A stretch of 62,068 nucleotides of DNA. Source: Synergistaceae bacterium (GTDB lineage: Bacteria; Synergistota; Synergistia; Synergistales; Aminobacteriaceae). This document shows, piece by piece, positions 62,067-62,068 of the stretch. Below the pieces are notes generated by a model that saw only the letters and a list, made by a program, of their open reading frames with translations, was not told where the DNA came from and searched no databases. Each line of letters starts with the position of its first letter. The stretch's first letter is position 1. Both the position numbers and the translations under genes were made by a program. The DNA lies in NCBI GenBank assembly GCA_031272035.1, contig JAISUO010000047.1:1-62068 (forward strand), written 5' to 3'.

Positions 62067-62068
62067 GC

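Noticed and set aside
59347-62068. Integrated prophage or insertion sequence at the right end
   Set aside because: Only an ORF6N gene and toxin-antitoxin-like genes are present; no integrase, transposase, structural phage gene, terminal repeats or attachment site was found.
1-62068. CRISPR arrays, rRNA or tRNA genes
   Set aside because: No spaced repeat array and no tRNA-like cloverleaf or rRNA segment was recognised by reading both strands; a covariance-model search was not possible here.

Overview
The window (about 62 kb, GC-rich coding, both strands densely used) most likely comes from the chromosome of an anaerobic, amino-acid-fermenting member of Synergistota. The best single clue is a papain-like protease (54866-56557) ending in a GGGCSAG-hydrophobic-arginine tail of the Synerg-CTERM type. 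A 2-oxoacid:ferredoxin oxidoreductase, two-subunit methylmalonyl-CoA mutase, TRAP/TAXI transporters and frequent GTG/TTG starts fit the same lifestyle. Both window ends cut genes.

Layout. 1-1908: poly-gamma-glutamate genes (end of pgsB, pgsC, a pgsW-like gene). 1942-7509: a PfkB sugar kinase with a two-permease sugar ABC transporter, started by a consensus promoter almost on top of the start codon. 7603-11254: ilvN-ilvC-ilvB behind a classical attenuator (promoter, Val/Leu/Ile-rich leader peptide, terminator). 11301-14246: DUF815 ATPase and ABC-F protein. 14251-21208 (minus): rapZ-yvcK-whiA, pgk, tpiA and an unknown exported protein. 21506-30174: OmpR-type two-component pair, small membrane protein, then two tandem REC-HD-GYP proteins, a FIST sensor protein and a hybrid kinase, apparently a c-di-GMP signalling unit.

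30230-53460 is a 23 kb run of minus-strand genes with one metabolic logic: TAXI and DctPQM importers, 5-oxoprolinase (PxpABC), a D-glutamate-cyclase-like protein, aminotransferase, KorDABC, a CoA-transferase-family protein, methylmalonyl-CoA mutase with MeaB, a CaiB-family protein carrying alpha-methylacyl-CoA-racemase catalytic residues, and a methylmalonyl-CoA decarboxylase alpha subunit fused in frame to PxpC. Together they can be read as pyroglutamate/glutamate -> 2-oxoglutarate -> succinyl-CoA -> methylmalonyl-CoA -> propionyl-CoA. A LysR regulator (53845-54768) sits at the far end, and near-identical operator/promoter modules lie upstream of the TAXI genes and of korDABC, suggesting one regulon.

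54866-58527 holds the sorted protease and a BACON-like lipoprotein. 58890-62068 is an accessory tail: small antitoxin-like ORFs, an ORF6N antirepressor-like gene, a three-gene set with a putative ADP-ribosyltransferase toxin (DUF3990) and DUF3791, and a truncated RecG-C/AlbA-type regulator with an internal 12-bp repeat.

The most noteworthy observations are the PxpC-MmdA fusion with a 12-bp tandem repeat at its junction, the racemase-like CaiB protein that could replace methylmalonyl-CoA epimerase, the CoA-transferase lacking its catalytic Glu, and the twin LysR modules. No tRNA, rRNA, CRISPR array or insertion sequence was recognised.
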